Below are positions 1-8,600 of a DNA stretch of 43,349 nucleotides, in pieces (position 1 is the stretch's first letter; each line of letters begins with the position of its first letter). The DNA is taken from NCBI GenBank assembly GCA_002361235.1, contig DESI01000051.1, positions 1 to 43,349 of the forward strand, written 5' to 3'. This stretch comes from Porphyromonadaceae bacterium UBA3318 (lineage in GTDB: Bacteria; Bacteroidota; Bacteroidia; Bacteroidales; Muribaculaceae). A program made the translations under genes and the position numbers. The notes beneath the pieces are model-generated. The model worked only from the letters and a program-made list of their open reading frames with translations, searched no databases and was not told the origin of the DNA.

Positions 1-42
1 TGTTTTAGCGGACAGTAATAAAAATCTTATATCAACTATCTG

Positions 43-2091
43 TCAGAGCAAGCTGACCGAGCGTGCGATGAACCTGGAGAGTTCCTCGCCTTTCAGCATG
101 TTGCCTTTCAGCAGGGCCAGGTCGATGATCTGACGCACTACCGGCACCTTGGCGGCGTATGCGGCGATGATGTCCTCCTGCTGTTTGCGCAGGTCGCCGG
201 CCTCCTTCTCGTTAGCGGCTATCTTCTGCTCGGCCTCGGCCTTGTCCTCTTCCTTCTTCTCCTTGAGGTCGGTGCGGAGCGAGGTGATTTCATTGTTCAG
301 TTCATCGACCTTGCTACGCAGCGGCGTCAGCTCACCGGTCAACACACCGGCGGCTTCCTTCACCACCTTGCGCACCGCGGGCTGCTCGGTGTTGACAACC
401 AATGAATACATGTCGGGCATCTGGCCGTAGAAGTTCATGCCGGGCTGCATGGCCGCCATGTCCTTCATACGGCGCATCATCTCGTTCTGCGTCAGCGTTG
501 CGGGTGCGTCGTCGCCCTTCAGCGCGTTGTATTCCACGATGAAGTTGGTGTTCTCCACCGTAGGCAGCTGGCTGCGGAACATGCCGGTCAGCACCTCAAT
601 CTCAAGCGAGTCGAGGTCGGTGGCGTTGTCGTCGCTCTTGCGTATCAGGCGCTCGGGAGTGTCGGAATCCACGCGCACGAAACGCGTCTTCTCCAGCTTA
701 GACTCCAGCATCTGGATCACGTGCTGGTCAAGCTGACCGTTCATCAGCAATACGTTATAGCCCTTGTCCTCGGCACCCTGTATGTAGCCGAACTGCGTGG
801 TCTTGTCCGTGGCGTACAGATATATCACGCTGTCCTCCTTGTCGGTCTGCTCGGCCGATACCAAGGTCTTGTATTCCTCCAGCGTGTAGTATTTGCCCTG
901 CACGTCCTTAAGCAGGAAGAATTTCTTGGCCGCCTCGTAGAACTTCTCGTCGGTCAGCATACCGTACTTGATGAACACCTCGATATCGTTCCACTTCTTC
1001 TCGAACTCGGCGCGATTGTCCTTGAACATCTTGTCCAGTTTCTCGGCCACCTTCTTCGAGATGTAGCCGGAAATCTTCTTAACCTGCGAGTCGGCCTGCA
1101 GATAGCTTCGGCTCACGTTCAGCGGGATGTCGGGCGAGTCGATCACACCCTGCATCAGCATCATGAACTCAGGCACCACGCCCTCCACCTGGTCGGTTAC
1201 ATAGACCTGGTTGCAGTACAGCTGTATGCGGTTGTGGTTCACGTCCACGTTGGCCTTGATCTTCGGAAAGTAGAGGATACCGGTCAGATTGAAGGGATAA
1301 TCCACGTTCAGATGAATCCAGAACATCGGATCCTCCTCGCCCGGCTTCAGCTCGTGGTAGAACTTCAGATAGTCCTCGTCGGTCAGTTCCGACGGCTTGC
1401 GCGTCCACAGCGGCTCGGTGTCGTTCACCACATTATCCTTGTCGGTATCGACATACTGTCCGTCCTTCCACTCCTTCACTTTGCCCGAAATCACGGGCAC
1501 GGGGAGGAAGCGGCAATACTTCTTCAGCAGCGTGTCGATGCGCGCCTGCTCCAAGAATTCCTTGCTGTCATCGTCGATGTAAAGGATGATGTCCGTACCG
1601 CGGCCCTCCTTGTCGGTCTCGGTCAGCGTATATTCGGGGCTGCCGTCACAGGTCCATTCCACAGCCTTGGCGCCTTCCTTGTAGCTCAGGGAACGGATCA
1701 CGACCTTCTTCGACACCATGAACGCCGAATAGAATCCGAGTCCGAAGTGGCCGATGATGGAATTGGCAGTGTCCTTATATTTCTCTAAGAATTCCTCGGC
1801 GCCCGAGAATGCGATCTGGTTGATGTAGCGGTCGATGTCGTCGGCGTCCATGCCGATACCGTGGTCGCTGACGGTCAGCGTTCCCGCCTCTTTGTCAATT
1901 TTGACACGCACGTCCATCTCGCCAAGTTCCCCCTTGTATTCACCGAACGACGACAGAGTCTTCAGCTTCTGGGTGGCGTCGATGGCGTTGGACACCAGCT
2001 CGCGCAGGAATATCTCATGGTCGCTGTACAGGAACTTCTTGATGACGGGGAATATATTTTCAGTAGTTACCCCAATTTTTCCGGTTGGCAT
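43..2091 (-). CDS. htpG: Molecular chaperone HtpG (Hsp90)
   Basis: This encodes the bacterial Hsp90 chaperone, a cytoplasmic dimeric ATPase that remodels client proteins. The 682-residue length is typical of Bacteroidales HtpG. The N-terminal GHKL ATP site is intact: ELVSNAIDA at about residues 31-39, DHGIGM at 76-81 and GHFGLGF at 114-120. The middle domain follows and a charged coiled-coil-like stretch (EEDKAEAEQK region) precedes the dimerisation end. The start is the only methionine ahead of the conserved N-terminus (PTGKIGVTTENIFP). It lies downstream of the receptor/lipoprotein pair on the same strand, but a terminator-like hairpin at 2172-2199 separates them, so it is probably transcribed alone. 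No clear promoter was found in the AT-rich gap. Confidence 0.97.
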   Translation of the reverse strand: MPTGKIGVTTENIFPVIKKFLYSDHEIFLRELVSNAIDATQKLKTLSSFGEYKGELGEMDVRVKIDKEAGTLTVSDHGIGMDADDIDRYINQIAFSGAEEFLEKYKDTANSIIGHFGLGFYSAFMVSKKVVIRSLSYKEGAKAVEWTCDGSPEYTLTETDKEGRGTDIILYIDDDSKEFLEQARIDTLLKKYCRFLPVPVISGKVKEWKDGQYVDTDKDNVVNDTEPLWTRKPSELTDEDYLKFYHELKPGEEDPMFWIHLNVDYPFNLTGILYFPKIKANVDVNHNRIQLYCNQVYVTDQVEGVVPEFMMLMQGVIDSPDIPLNVSRSYLQADSQVKKISGYISKKVAEKLDKMFKDNRAEFEKKWNDIEVFIKYGMLTDEKFYEAAKKFFLLKDVQGKYYTLEEYKTLVSAEQTDKEDSVIYLYATDKTTQFGYIQGAEDKGYNVLLMNGQLDQHVIQMLESKLEKTRFVRVDSDTPERLIRKSDDNATDLDSLEIEVLTGMFRSQLPTVENTNFIVEYNALKGDDAPATLTQNEMMRRMKDMAAMQPGMNFYGQMPDMYSLVVNTEQPAVRKVVKEAAGVLTGELTPLRSKVDELNNEITSLRTDLKEKKEEDKAEAEQKIAANEKEAGDLRKQQEDIIAAYAAKVPVVRQIIDLALLKGNMLKGEELSRFIARSVSLL

Positions 2092-2133
2092 AATCTTTTA
2101 TGTTTTTTATATTTATATCGCACTAATACTGTG

Positions 2134-2154
2134 GTCAAAGCCCACGGCTTTGAC
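2134..2154. repeat. Short perfect hairpin (REP-like candidate)
   Basis: A perfect 9-bp stem, GTCAAAGCC / GGCTTTGAC, closes on a 3-nt CAC loop between htpG and the terminator upstream of it. It has no T-tract, so it is not an obvious terminator. It could be an extragenic palindrome or part of the htpG leader. No second copy was noticed in the window. Confidence 0.45.
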
Positions 2155-2171
2155 GTCCCTACTGTTATAAC

Positions 2172-2200
2172 AAAAAAGAGGCCGATATTCCTATCGGCCC
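2172..2200 (-). terminator. Rho-independent terminator for the receptor/lipoprotein operon
   Basis: Read on the minus strand, an 8-bp stem GGCCGATA / TATCGGCC with a 4-nt loop is followed by a run of six T residues. It lies about 55 nt past the lipoprotein stop codon and before htpG. A second hairpin without a T-tract, CAGTGCCA / TGGCACTG at 2226-2245, lies between it and the stop. Confidence 0.75.
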
Positions 2201-2255
2201 CTTTATCGGGTTAATACTTGCGCCACAGTGCCATTATTGGCACTGCACGGTCAGT

Positions 2256-3713
2256 TTATTCTTCGGTCTCGTTCCAGGTGCAGCTCACGAACTTGAACGT
2301 GCCCTTGCTCTCGCAATCGAACACGATGGTCTCGGCCTTCGTCGCGCCGTCGTAGATGTAGAAGTGGATGGTGACGGTGGGATGGAAATCGCCCATCGGC
2401 GCCATGTCGGGATACCATTCATGCAGCACGGCGGGTGCCACCTCGTCCTCGAAGCGTTTCTTCATCGTGGCCACTACCTCCTCGTCGGTCATTCCCTCGT
2501 ATGCGGCGGCATACTGCAGGCGTGCCGAGCCGGGACGCAGGTCGATGTTGTTCTGATAGGCGGACGCTCCGGTGTAGTAGTCGTTGTTGCCGTAGCTGGT
2601 GACATACTTGTCGCCGTCAGGCACATTCTTCAACACCCAGTCGACGCAAGCCTGATAGAAGGTGGCGCTGTAAGCCTGACCTTTGCCTGTAGGCAACGTG
2701 ATTGTGACGGAGGGATCCAGCTGCCACTTGCCGTCGCGCTTCACGAACTGGTTGGTCACTTCCCGCACTCCGTTGGTGGCTACCTTGTCATACCACTTCG
2801 TGCCGTCGAAAGCCCAGAGAGCGCATGCGTTGGTGGTCTCCTTGTTGGCAAAGTACTTATAGCCGATATACATCTCGTCGTCCTCCTGTGCGTAGGGATA
2901 AGCCAGCGCCAGGAACTTGGGAAGGTATTCGGCAGCCTGCTTGCCTGAGAAGTTGCCGTATGTCAGGCCCATCGACGCGAAGTCGGCGGGCTGGATCATG
3001 GTCACGTCCTGCACGGCCCACGTCGAGCCGTTGAACTTGTACGCGCCGTACTTCGACACGCTGACGGTGCCGTATGCCGGTCCGTCAAGATTGAAGTTCG
3101 GGTTGGTGTCGGTCTCGCTGTACTGAGCCACTACGAAGTCCCCGGCCTTGGCATCGGGCAGAGCCTCCTTCAGCACGTCGCTCATGCACGCAGACACGGG
3201 GTGCATCGGCGAGAAGGCGTCGATGTAATCCTCATCACCGGCGTATACCGTCTGGTAATCGTCGGATGTCACCTTATAGCTTGCGGAAGCGTTAACGCCC
3301 TGAATCAGTTCGGGCACCTCGCTTACCTCGCGGTATGTCACGTTGATGGCCGAACCGTTGCTGACGGCATAGTATGCGAACAGCGAGTCGTTCAGCAGGT
3401 TGGGCATATAACGCTCGGCCGGAGTGGCCGGAGTGATATACTGCTGGTTTGCAACGGCGGCCAGAGCCTTTACTGCGTCGGGCGACGTGCCGTCTGCCTC
3501 CTCCTTGGCTGCCAGGGCCTTGTTGAAGCGGTTGTCGGCAAAGCGCTTGTAGTCGGCGGCCGTCAGCGTATAGTTGATACCGGGCACGACCTGATCCATA
3601 TTCTCGCCACCCTCGAAACCGTCCAGGTGGTTGTTCCAGCTGTCTTCACCACACGAGGCAAGACCCAGCATCATCAGCGCCGCCGGCGCAATGAATTTCA
3701 TTATTGTTTTCAT
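2256..3713 (-). CDS. Surface lipoprotein of unknown family, partner of a TonB-dependent receptor
   Basis: This 485-residue protein has a lipoprotein signal: a KF-containing n-region, a hydrophobic core and the lipobox LASC with Cys21. Acidic and glycine residues follow, suiting outer-membrane export in Bacteroidetes. The rest is hydrophilic and rich in Tyr, Asp and Asn, with two similar patches (a Y/F-x-G-S/T-x-W motif, as in KFNGSTW and AFDGTKW) that suggest repeated beta modules. It is not recognisable as SusD, lacking the TPR-type helical pattern. It starts 12 nt after the stop of the TonB-dependent receptor, so the two are almost certainly one operon and this may be the substrate-binding or lid component. 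The ligand is unknown. Confidence 0.85.
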   Translation of the reverse strand: MKTIMKFIAPAALMMLGLASCGEDSWNNHLDGFEGGENMDQVVPGINYTLTAADYKRFADNRFNKALAAKEEADGTSPDAVKALAAVANQQYITPATPAERYMPNLLNDSLFAYYAVSNGSAINVTYREVSEVPELIQGVNASASYKVTSDDYQTVYAGDEDYIDAFSPMHPVSACMSDVLKEALPDAKAGDFVVAQYSETDTNPNFNLDGPAYGTVSVSKYGAYKFNGSTWAVQDVTMIQPADFASMGLTYGNFSGKQAAEYLPKFLALAYPYAQEDDEMYIGYKYFANKETTNACALWAFDGTKWYDKVATNGVREVTNQFVKRDGKWQLDPSVTITLPTGKGQAYSATFYQACVDWVLKNVPDGDKYVTSYGNNDYYTGASAYQNNIDLRPGSARLQYAAAYEGMTDEEVVATMKKRFEDEVAPAVLHEWYPDMAPMGDFHPTVTIHFYIYDGATKAETIVFDCESKGTFKFVSCTWNETEE

Positions 3714-3725
3714 GTCTTTCCTCCT

Positions 3726-6470
3726 TTAGAAGTTAATCTTGAGTTTCACGCTGAATGTGCGGCCGAAGGAGTAGAACACGCGGAAAGCATTGTTCCATGC
3801 GCCCTTCTGGCTGGTCAGCGTGTATGCGTCCTTCACGTAGTTGTAGTCGCATACGTTGTTGATGTTACCTATCAGAGTGGCCGTGACCTTGCCGGCGATC
3901 TTGAAGCGATAGCTGGCGTGCAGGTCAAGCTCGTTGCCCCATGGAATTTTCCAGGGATCCTCCACCGTGATTTCCGAATTGGCGGTATATGAGTCGCTCG
4001 AGATCTCGTAGTCGGAGTAGTTGCGTGCGCTCCACACCCAGTCGGCGCCGATGCGGAAGCCCTTGAAGGGTTTGAACGTCACGCCCAGGAAGCCCGTGGT
4101 CTGTGCCGAGCCGCCGATCTTGCGCCCTTTCTGCATCACCGTGGCGTGTGCGTGGTCCGGAGCCAGGATGCCCGATGCCACCGTACCGGCCAGGTCGGCC
4201 AGAGGCTGGCCCTGTTCGGAGTAGAAGTAACCGGTCGGATTCGAGTTCCATATCCAGTCGCCCAGCGAGAACATACCCTCCAGTTCCATCCAGCGGACGG
4301 GGATGTACTTGGCATTGACCTCGAAGCCCATGTGACGTGCGTTGACGCCCGACATGCTCAGCGTGTACATCTGGCCGGCAAGGGGGCCCTGACGGATCTC
4401 GCCCGTGCGGGTGGTGGTGCGGTCGCACTTGTCAAGCCATTCGGTATAGTAGAGGTTGGCGTTCAGCGAGAACACTTCCGAGTGATAGCCGTAGCCCAGC
4501 TCGATGCTCCATATCTTGGAGTTTTTCGGGTTGGGGTTGATCACGTTGCTGGTGGCCTGCGACAGGAACACGCCGTTGCTGAAGAAAGGCACGCGCGAGA
4601 TGAATCCGCCGTTGACGAACACGTTGTTGTAACGGTTGATGTTATAGTTCACGCCGGCCTTTACGGTGCCGCCGATGAAGTTCTTGGTCTTTGAACGCTC
4701 GTGCTCCTTGTCGTAATAGAAGAAGTCGCGGCGCCACATCGAGGTGTTGTTCAGCGATCCGGACACGACGGCGTTCAGCTTGTTGTCCAGACCGGTGTAC
4801 TCCAGCTGTGCGTACGCGCCTTCCTGAACGGTGTAGCCGTTGAAGTTACGGTACACCACATCGCCCACGCCCAGGTGCTCGAACTTCCAGTTCGGGTCGG
4901 CTGCGGCGGCGTTGTTCTCCGGCTTCACGTTCTTGCGGCTTTCGAAGTTCATGTAGTATTCGCCGTTATAGAGGTCTATGATCTTGTTGTTGTGCTTGCC
5001 GATATAGTAGCGCACGTCAAGACCTCCGGTGAATGTCAGCGTCTTGGGGATGAACTCGTTCTTGTAGGTCGATACCCAGCCGTACCACTCGTGGTTGTTG
5101 TTGCTGCTGGACATCACCATGTTCGAACCGGTGGTGGACTCCATGTTCATGGTCTGGATGGCGGCATAGTCAAATGTGCCGTCGGCACGGCGGAACAGGG
5201 TGTTGAGCTTGCCCTGCGACGAACCGTACCACGACGAATTGGAGAGGCTGGTGCCGTTGTATGAACCGTGACCCTGGCCGCCGTAACCGCCGCCCGTACC
5301 GATGGACATGTACAGCGTATTGGTCCACGAGCTCTTGTAGTCTATCTGCCAGATGTGGGTCAGCGAGATCTGGGGCTTGTGATAGAAATTATAGCTTGAG
5401 CTCTTGCGCTCGCCGTTCAGGCCGTAACCGAACGTGGGGTTGTAGCGGTAGGGGCTCTCGCCGTCCATATAGTTGCGCACGTTCTGCCATCCCTCGATGG
5501 TGAGGCCGTCCTGGCGGCTGCGCTGATAGTGGGTCTGCGGAGCGCCGAACGCTGTCAGCGACAGCTGCTGGTTCTCGCCTATCTTCTTCGACACGTTGAC
5601 GAAGTAGTTGTAGCTGTTGAAGTCGGTGCCCTGCACGTAGCCGTCGCCCCAGCGGCGCGATCCCAGCACTGTGATGGCCCAGCCGTTCTTCATCAGACCG
5701 GTGGAGAGCATCAGGCCGTACTGGTTCATACCGTCGTTGCCCATGCCGTACCATGCGGTGCCTTCGCGCTTGGCGTCGAGGCTGCGGGTGGTGATGTTGA
5801 TGGTACCGCCCACCGAGGGAGCCGAAAGCAACGCCGCGCCAAGACCGCGCTGGCTCTGCATGCTGCTGGTCACGTCGGCCAGTCCGGCCCAGTTGCTCCA
5901 GTACACGCCGCCCCATTCCATGTCGTTGACCGGAATACCGTTGATCAGCGTGGCCACGTTCTCCGACTTGAAGCCGCGGATGTTGATCTTGGCGTCGCCG
6001 AAGCCGCCTCCGTCGGGAGTGGCCCAGACGCCGGGCGTGGTCTTAAGAATCTCGGGAAATTCCTGGGCGCCCAATTTGGTCTCGATCTGCAGCTGGTCAA
6101 CCGACGACAGGGCCACAGGCGTCTGGCGCGTGCGGGCCACGGACTGCGTCACGATCACGTCCTGCAGCATCTTGGCATTGGGGCTGAGTTTGATAACGCC
6201 CATTTTCGAGGCTACGCGCACGTCGGCGCCGTTATAGCCCACATACGTGATTTTAAGCTCCTTGGCATTGTCGGGTACTGACAGGCGGAAGTATCCGTCA
6301 ATGTCTGTCGACGTTCCCTTGCTGGTGCCGGGAAGCTGTACCAATGCGCCGATCAGAGGCTCTCCCTGATCGTCGACTACCTGACCGCGGCATTCGATGT
6401 CGGCCCGGGCCTCGTTTGCGAAGCTCAGTCCGGCTGCCGTCACGGCCATGGCGAGAAAAATTCTCTTCAT
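3726..6470 (-). CDS. TonB-dependent receptor with N-terminal carboxypeptidase-regulatory-like domain
   Basis: An outer-membrane receptor of 914 residues using TonB energy to import a ligand. In order: a signal peptide ending around the ARA of residues 20-22, a carboxypeptidase-D regulatory-like domain (GQVVDDQGEPLIGALV, then GTSTDIDGYFRL), a plug domain with INIRGF and LINGIPVNDMEWGG, and a long beta-barrel ending in Phe (FSVKLKINF). An upstream in-frame ATG at 6521 would add 17 residues; the start at 6470 is preferred because MKRIFLAM begins a normal signal peptide. The typical SusC signature (a GARGANGVI-type motif) was not seen, so a polysaccharide-utilisation role is not implied. The downstream lipoprotein is 12 nt away. 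Confidence 0.93.
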   Translation of the reverse strand: MKRIFLAMAVTAAGLSFANEARADIECRGQVVDDQGEPLIGALVQLPGTSKGTSTDIDGYFRLSVPDNAKELKITYVGYNGADVRVASKMGVIKLSPNAKMLQDVIVTQSVARTRQTPVALSSVDQLQIETKLGAQEFPEILKTTPGVWATPDGGGFGDAKINIRGFKSENVATLINGIPVNDMEWGGVYWSNWAGLADVTSSMQSQRGLGAALLSAPSVGGTINITTRSLDAKREGTAWYGMGNDGMNQYGLMLSTGLMKNGWAITVLGSRRWGDGYVQGTDFNSYNYFVNVSKKIGENQQLSLTAFGAPQTHYQRSRQDGLTIEGWQNVRNYMDGESPYRYNPTFGYGLNGERKSSSYNFYHKPQISLTHIWQIDYKSSWTNTLYMSIGTGGGYGGQGHGSYNGTSLSNSSWYGSSQGKLNTLFRRADGTFDYAAIQTMNMESTTGSNMVMSSSNNNHEWYGWVSTYKNEFIPKTLTFTGGLDVRYYIGKHNNKIIDLYNGEYYMNFESRKNVKPENNAAAADPNWKFEHLGVGDVVYRNFNGYTVQEGAYAQLEYTGLDNKLNAVVSGSLNNTSMWRRDFFYYDKEHERSKTKNFIGGTVKAGVNYNINRYNNVFVNGGFISRVPFFSNGVFLSQATSNVINPNPKNSKIWSIELGYGYHSEVFSLNANLYYTEWLDKCDRTTTRTGEIRQGPLAGQMYTLSMSGVNARHMGFEVNAKYIPVRWMELEGMFSLGDWIWNSNPTGYFYSEQGQPLADLAGTVASGILAPDHAHATVMQKGRKIGGSAQTTGFLGVTFKPFKGFRIGADWVWSARNYSDYEISSDSYTANSEITVEDPWKIPWGNELDLHASYRFKIAGKVTATLIGNINNVCDYNYVKDAYTLTSQKGAWNNAFRVFYSFGRTFSVKLKINF

Positions 6471-6637
6471 ATCTGTTGTTATTGGTGGTATATTTTTCGT
6501 AGTTAAGTCGTTACCATGCACATTGAGTCATTGACCGCGCATATATTCTCGTTTCAAGTGCAAAGTTAGTGAAATAATTTTTAAAAAATGTGAATTTTCG
6601 ATTACAATTTACAGTCAGACCTCTAAAAATTGCAGGA

Positions 6638-6669
6638 TTTGGCAGTTTCGGCTTTTTGATGTAACTTTG
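6638..6669 (+). promoter_or_regulatory. Bacteroidetes-type promoter for nusB operon
   Basis: TTTG at 6638-6641 and TAACTTTG at 6662-6669 are separated by exactly 20 nt, matching the known Bacteroidetes -33/-7 consensus. The -7 element ends 66 nt before the nusB start. A second TAACTTTG lies on the opposite strand at 6561-6568, facing the TonB-dependent receptor, but has no -33 match. Confidence 0.75.
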
Positions 6670-6735
6670 TAAGCAAATCGGGAGTCGGAGGACTCCTAAT
6701 AAAATGAAAGCTGAATAAAGAAGCTGAATAAATCG

Positions 6736-8133
6736 ATGATAAACCGAGTACTGATACGTAACAAGGTAGTGCAGGTGCTGTATTCGTGCCTGCTGGTGAG
6801 CAAGAAGTTCCAACTGGCGGAACCGCCTGCCCAGCCCACGAAGGAGAAGCGCTATGCCTACGGTCTGTATGTCGACATGCTGGCACTGTTCGTGATGCTG
6901 GCCCGACGCGTGGAATTCCGTAAGTCTTATCCCCTTGAGACCAGCCGTTTCATGGAGCGGATCAAGGAGGACGACCGTGTATCGGCGGCAGTGCGCCGCC
7001 TGTCCGAGAACCCTATGTTCGTCAACACGGTCGACGATCTGGCACGGACATTGAAGGATTCCGGCATTTTCCGAAACTATATCAAGGATTCGCAGAACGG
7101 CGACGGCGCAGCCGAAGACACCCTGTGGCGCGAGACGTTCAACCAATTAGTGATGCTCACCCCGGCCATCACGGAATATGCGGAAAGCCTCCCCTCCTAC
7201 ACTTTCCGTGGCATGGAACGTATGCAGCAGATGATGAACGAGACACTGTCCGACTTCATGTCATCGCATGAAAGCCTGGACGACTGCACCGCCACACTGC
7301 TGAAAAGCCTGGACGCCACCCGCCAGCTGTACATACGCCTGCTGGCACTGGCCGTGGATCTGACCGACTTCCAGGAACGCAAGCTGGACGAGGCGCGCAA
7401 CCGCGCCGTGCAGTCGCCGGAAGCCCTCAACCCCAACATGCGCTTCGTCGACAACCGTCTCGTTAAGGCTCTGCGCGAGAATCCCGTGCTGGTGAAGGAA
7501 GTGAACAACTACCACATCAACTGGATGAGCGAGGACCCGCTGCTGATGGAAAGCCTGCTCCGTTCCGTGCTCGACTCCGACATATATAAGGAATACATGG
7601 AGCGCCCCGAATGCGGCATGGCCGAGGACGCCGAGCTGTGGAAGGAACTGTTCCGTAAGGTGATATTCGACAACACGGCCCTGCTGGAATGGCTGGAGGA
7701 AACTTCGGTGTTCTGGAACGACGACATAGACATCATCGGCACATTCGTCATCAAGACCCTGCGCCGCGTGGAGGAGGGCGACCACAACGCCATCATGCCG
7801 CAGTTCAAGGACGACGAGGACCGCGAATTCGGACCTGCGCTACTCAAGGCCGCCATCAAGGGTCAGCCCGAATACAACGCCTGGATACAACAGGCGCTGC
7901 GCACCAACGAATGGGAGGCCGACCGCCTCGCCTTCATGGACGTGGTGATCATGACCACCGCCCTGGCCGAAATCCTGAACTTCCCCAAGATTCCCGTTTC
8001 GGTCAGCATCAACGAATACATCGAAATAGCCAAGAGCTACAGCTCGGCCAAGTCCGGCTCGTTCGTCAACGGTCTGCTGGCCGACATCCTCGCCATGCTC
8101 AAGGGAAAAGGAATACTGCATAAGGCCCTGTAA
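6736..8133 (+). CDS. nusB: NusB-family transcription antitermination factor, long Bacteroidetes form
   Basis: NusB joins the antitermination complex on rRNA operons. The hallmark NusB fold is in the last ~120 residues: DRLAFMDVVIMTTALAEIL, then FPKIPVSVSINEYIEIAKSY and SGSFVNGLL. At 465 residues it is over three times the E. coli protein (about 140). The first ~330 residues look like two related helical blocks, each with a tyrosine/leucine-rich helix, an N-P-[MN]-x-F-V turn, a [IF]-[FY]-[RK]-x-Y segment and LW[RK]E[LT]F. The start has MINRVLIRNKVVQVLY, typical of the Bacteroidales family. It is the first gene of a five-gene operon with yajC, ybbR, coaE and DUF5606. The function of the extension is unknown. 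Confidence 0.9.
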   Translation: MINRVLIRNKVVQVLYSCLLVSKKFQLAEPPAQPTKEKRYAYGLYVDMLALFVMLARRVEFRKSYPLETSRFMERIKEDDRVSAAVRRLSENPMFVNTVDDLARTLKDSGIFRNYIKDSQNGDGAAEDTLWRETFNQLVMLTPAITEYAESLPSYTFRGMERMQQMMNETLSDFMSSHESLDDCTATLLKSLDATRQLYIRLLALAVDLTDFQERKLDEARNRAVQSPEALNPNMRFVDNRLVKALRENPVLVKEVNNYHINWMSEDPLLMESLLRSVLDSDIYKEYMERPECGMAEDAELWKELFRKVIFDNTALLEWLEETSVFWNDDIDIIGTFVIKTLRRVEEGDHNAIMPQFKDDEDREFGPALLKAAIKGQPEYNAWIQQALRTNEWEADRLAFMDVVIMTTALAEILNFPKIPVSVSINEYIEIAKSYSSAKSGSFVNGLLADILAMLKGKGILHKAL

Positions 8134-8175
8134 TGCACAATTCGCTGCATAAGGCCCCGCCATCGCACAATTACT
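8118..8175 (+). repeat. Degenerate 29-bp tandem duplication at the nusB 3' end
   Basis: Two 29-nt units start with GCATAAGGCCC at 8118 and 8147 and both contain GCACAATT. The first spans the nusB stop codon and the second lies in the spacer before yajC. It looks like a small old duplication. No coding consequence is seen. Confidence 0.5.
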
Positions 8176-8219
8176 GCATATTCCACGTTATTAAGAATAA
8201 ATAATAAATAAAGAATACT

Positions 8220-8588
8220 ATGTTGTCAACTATTTTACTGCAGGCCTCCAAGAGTGCAGGAGGCGGCATGGAAGGACTCATCATGATCGTGGCCATGATC
8301 GCCATCTTCTACTTCCTGATGATCCGTCCGCAGAACAAGAAGCAGAAGGAAATCAAGCGTCAGCGCGAGGCCATGAAGACGGGCGACCGCGTAGTGACCG
8401 CCGGCGGTATCCACGGCCGACTGCGCGACGTGAAGGACGCCACCGTCACCATGGAAGTGGCTCCCGGCGTCACCCTCAAGGTGGACAAGACCAGCGTGTT
8501 CCCCGCCGTCGAGGAGGCCGCTCCCGCCAAGAAGGAGAAGAAAGCCAAGGAGGTAAAGGAAGAAAAAGAAGAGAAGGAAGACAAATAA
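8220..8588 (+). CDS. yajC: Preprotein translocase subunit YajC
   Basis: YajC is a small accessory protein of the SecDF complex in the inner membrane. This 122-residue protein has one transmembrane segment (about residues 20-37, LIMIVAMIAIFYFLMI) followed at once by the family signature RPQNKKQKE. A cytoplasmic domain follows with the conserved GDRVVTAGGIHGRL segment. The C-terminus is an almost pure Lys/Glu tail, longer than in E. coli. It is the second gene of the nusB operon, 86 nt after nusB and 12 nt before ybbR. Confidence 0.95.
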   Translation: MLSTILLQASKSAGGGMEGLIMIVAMIAIFYFLMIRPQNKKQKEIKRQREAMKTGDRVVTAGGIHGRLRDVKDATVTMEVAPGVTLKVDKTSVFPAVEEAAPAKKEKKAKEVKEEKEEKEDK

Positions 8589-8600
8589 TCCATCTCTGTT

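Noticed and set aside
721..1788. 355-codon plus-strand ORF antisense to htpG
   Set aside because: It is a mirror frame of the GC-rich htpG gene; the product has low-complexity His/Val/Leu composition and no family features.
6511..7146. 211-codon minus-strand ORF over the start of nusB
   Set aside because: It lies antisense to the conserved nusB N-terminus and has no domain; its span also crosses two promoter-like elements.
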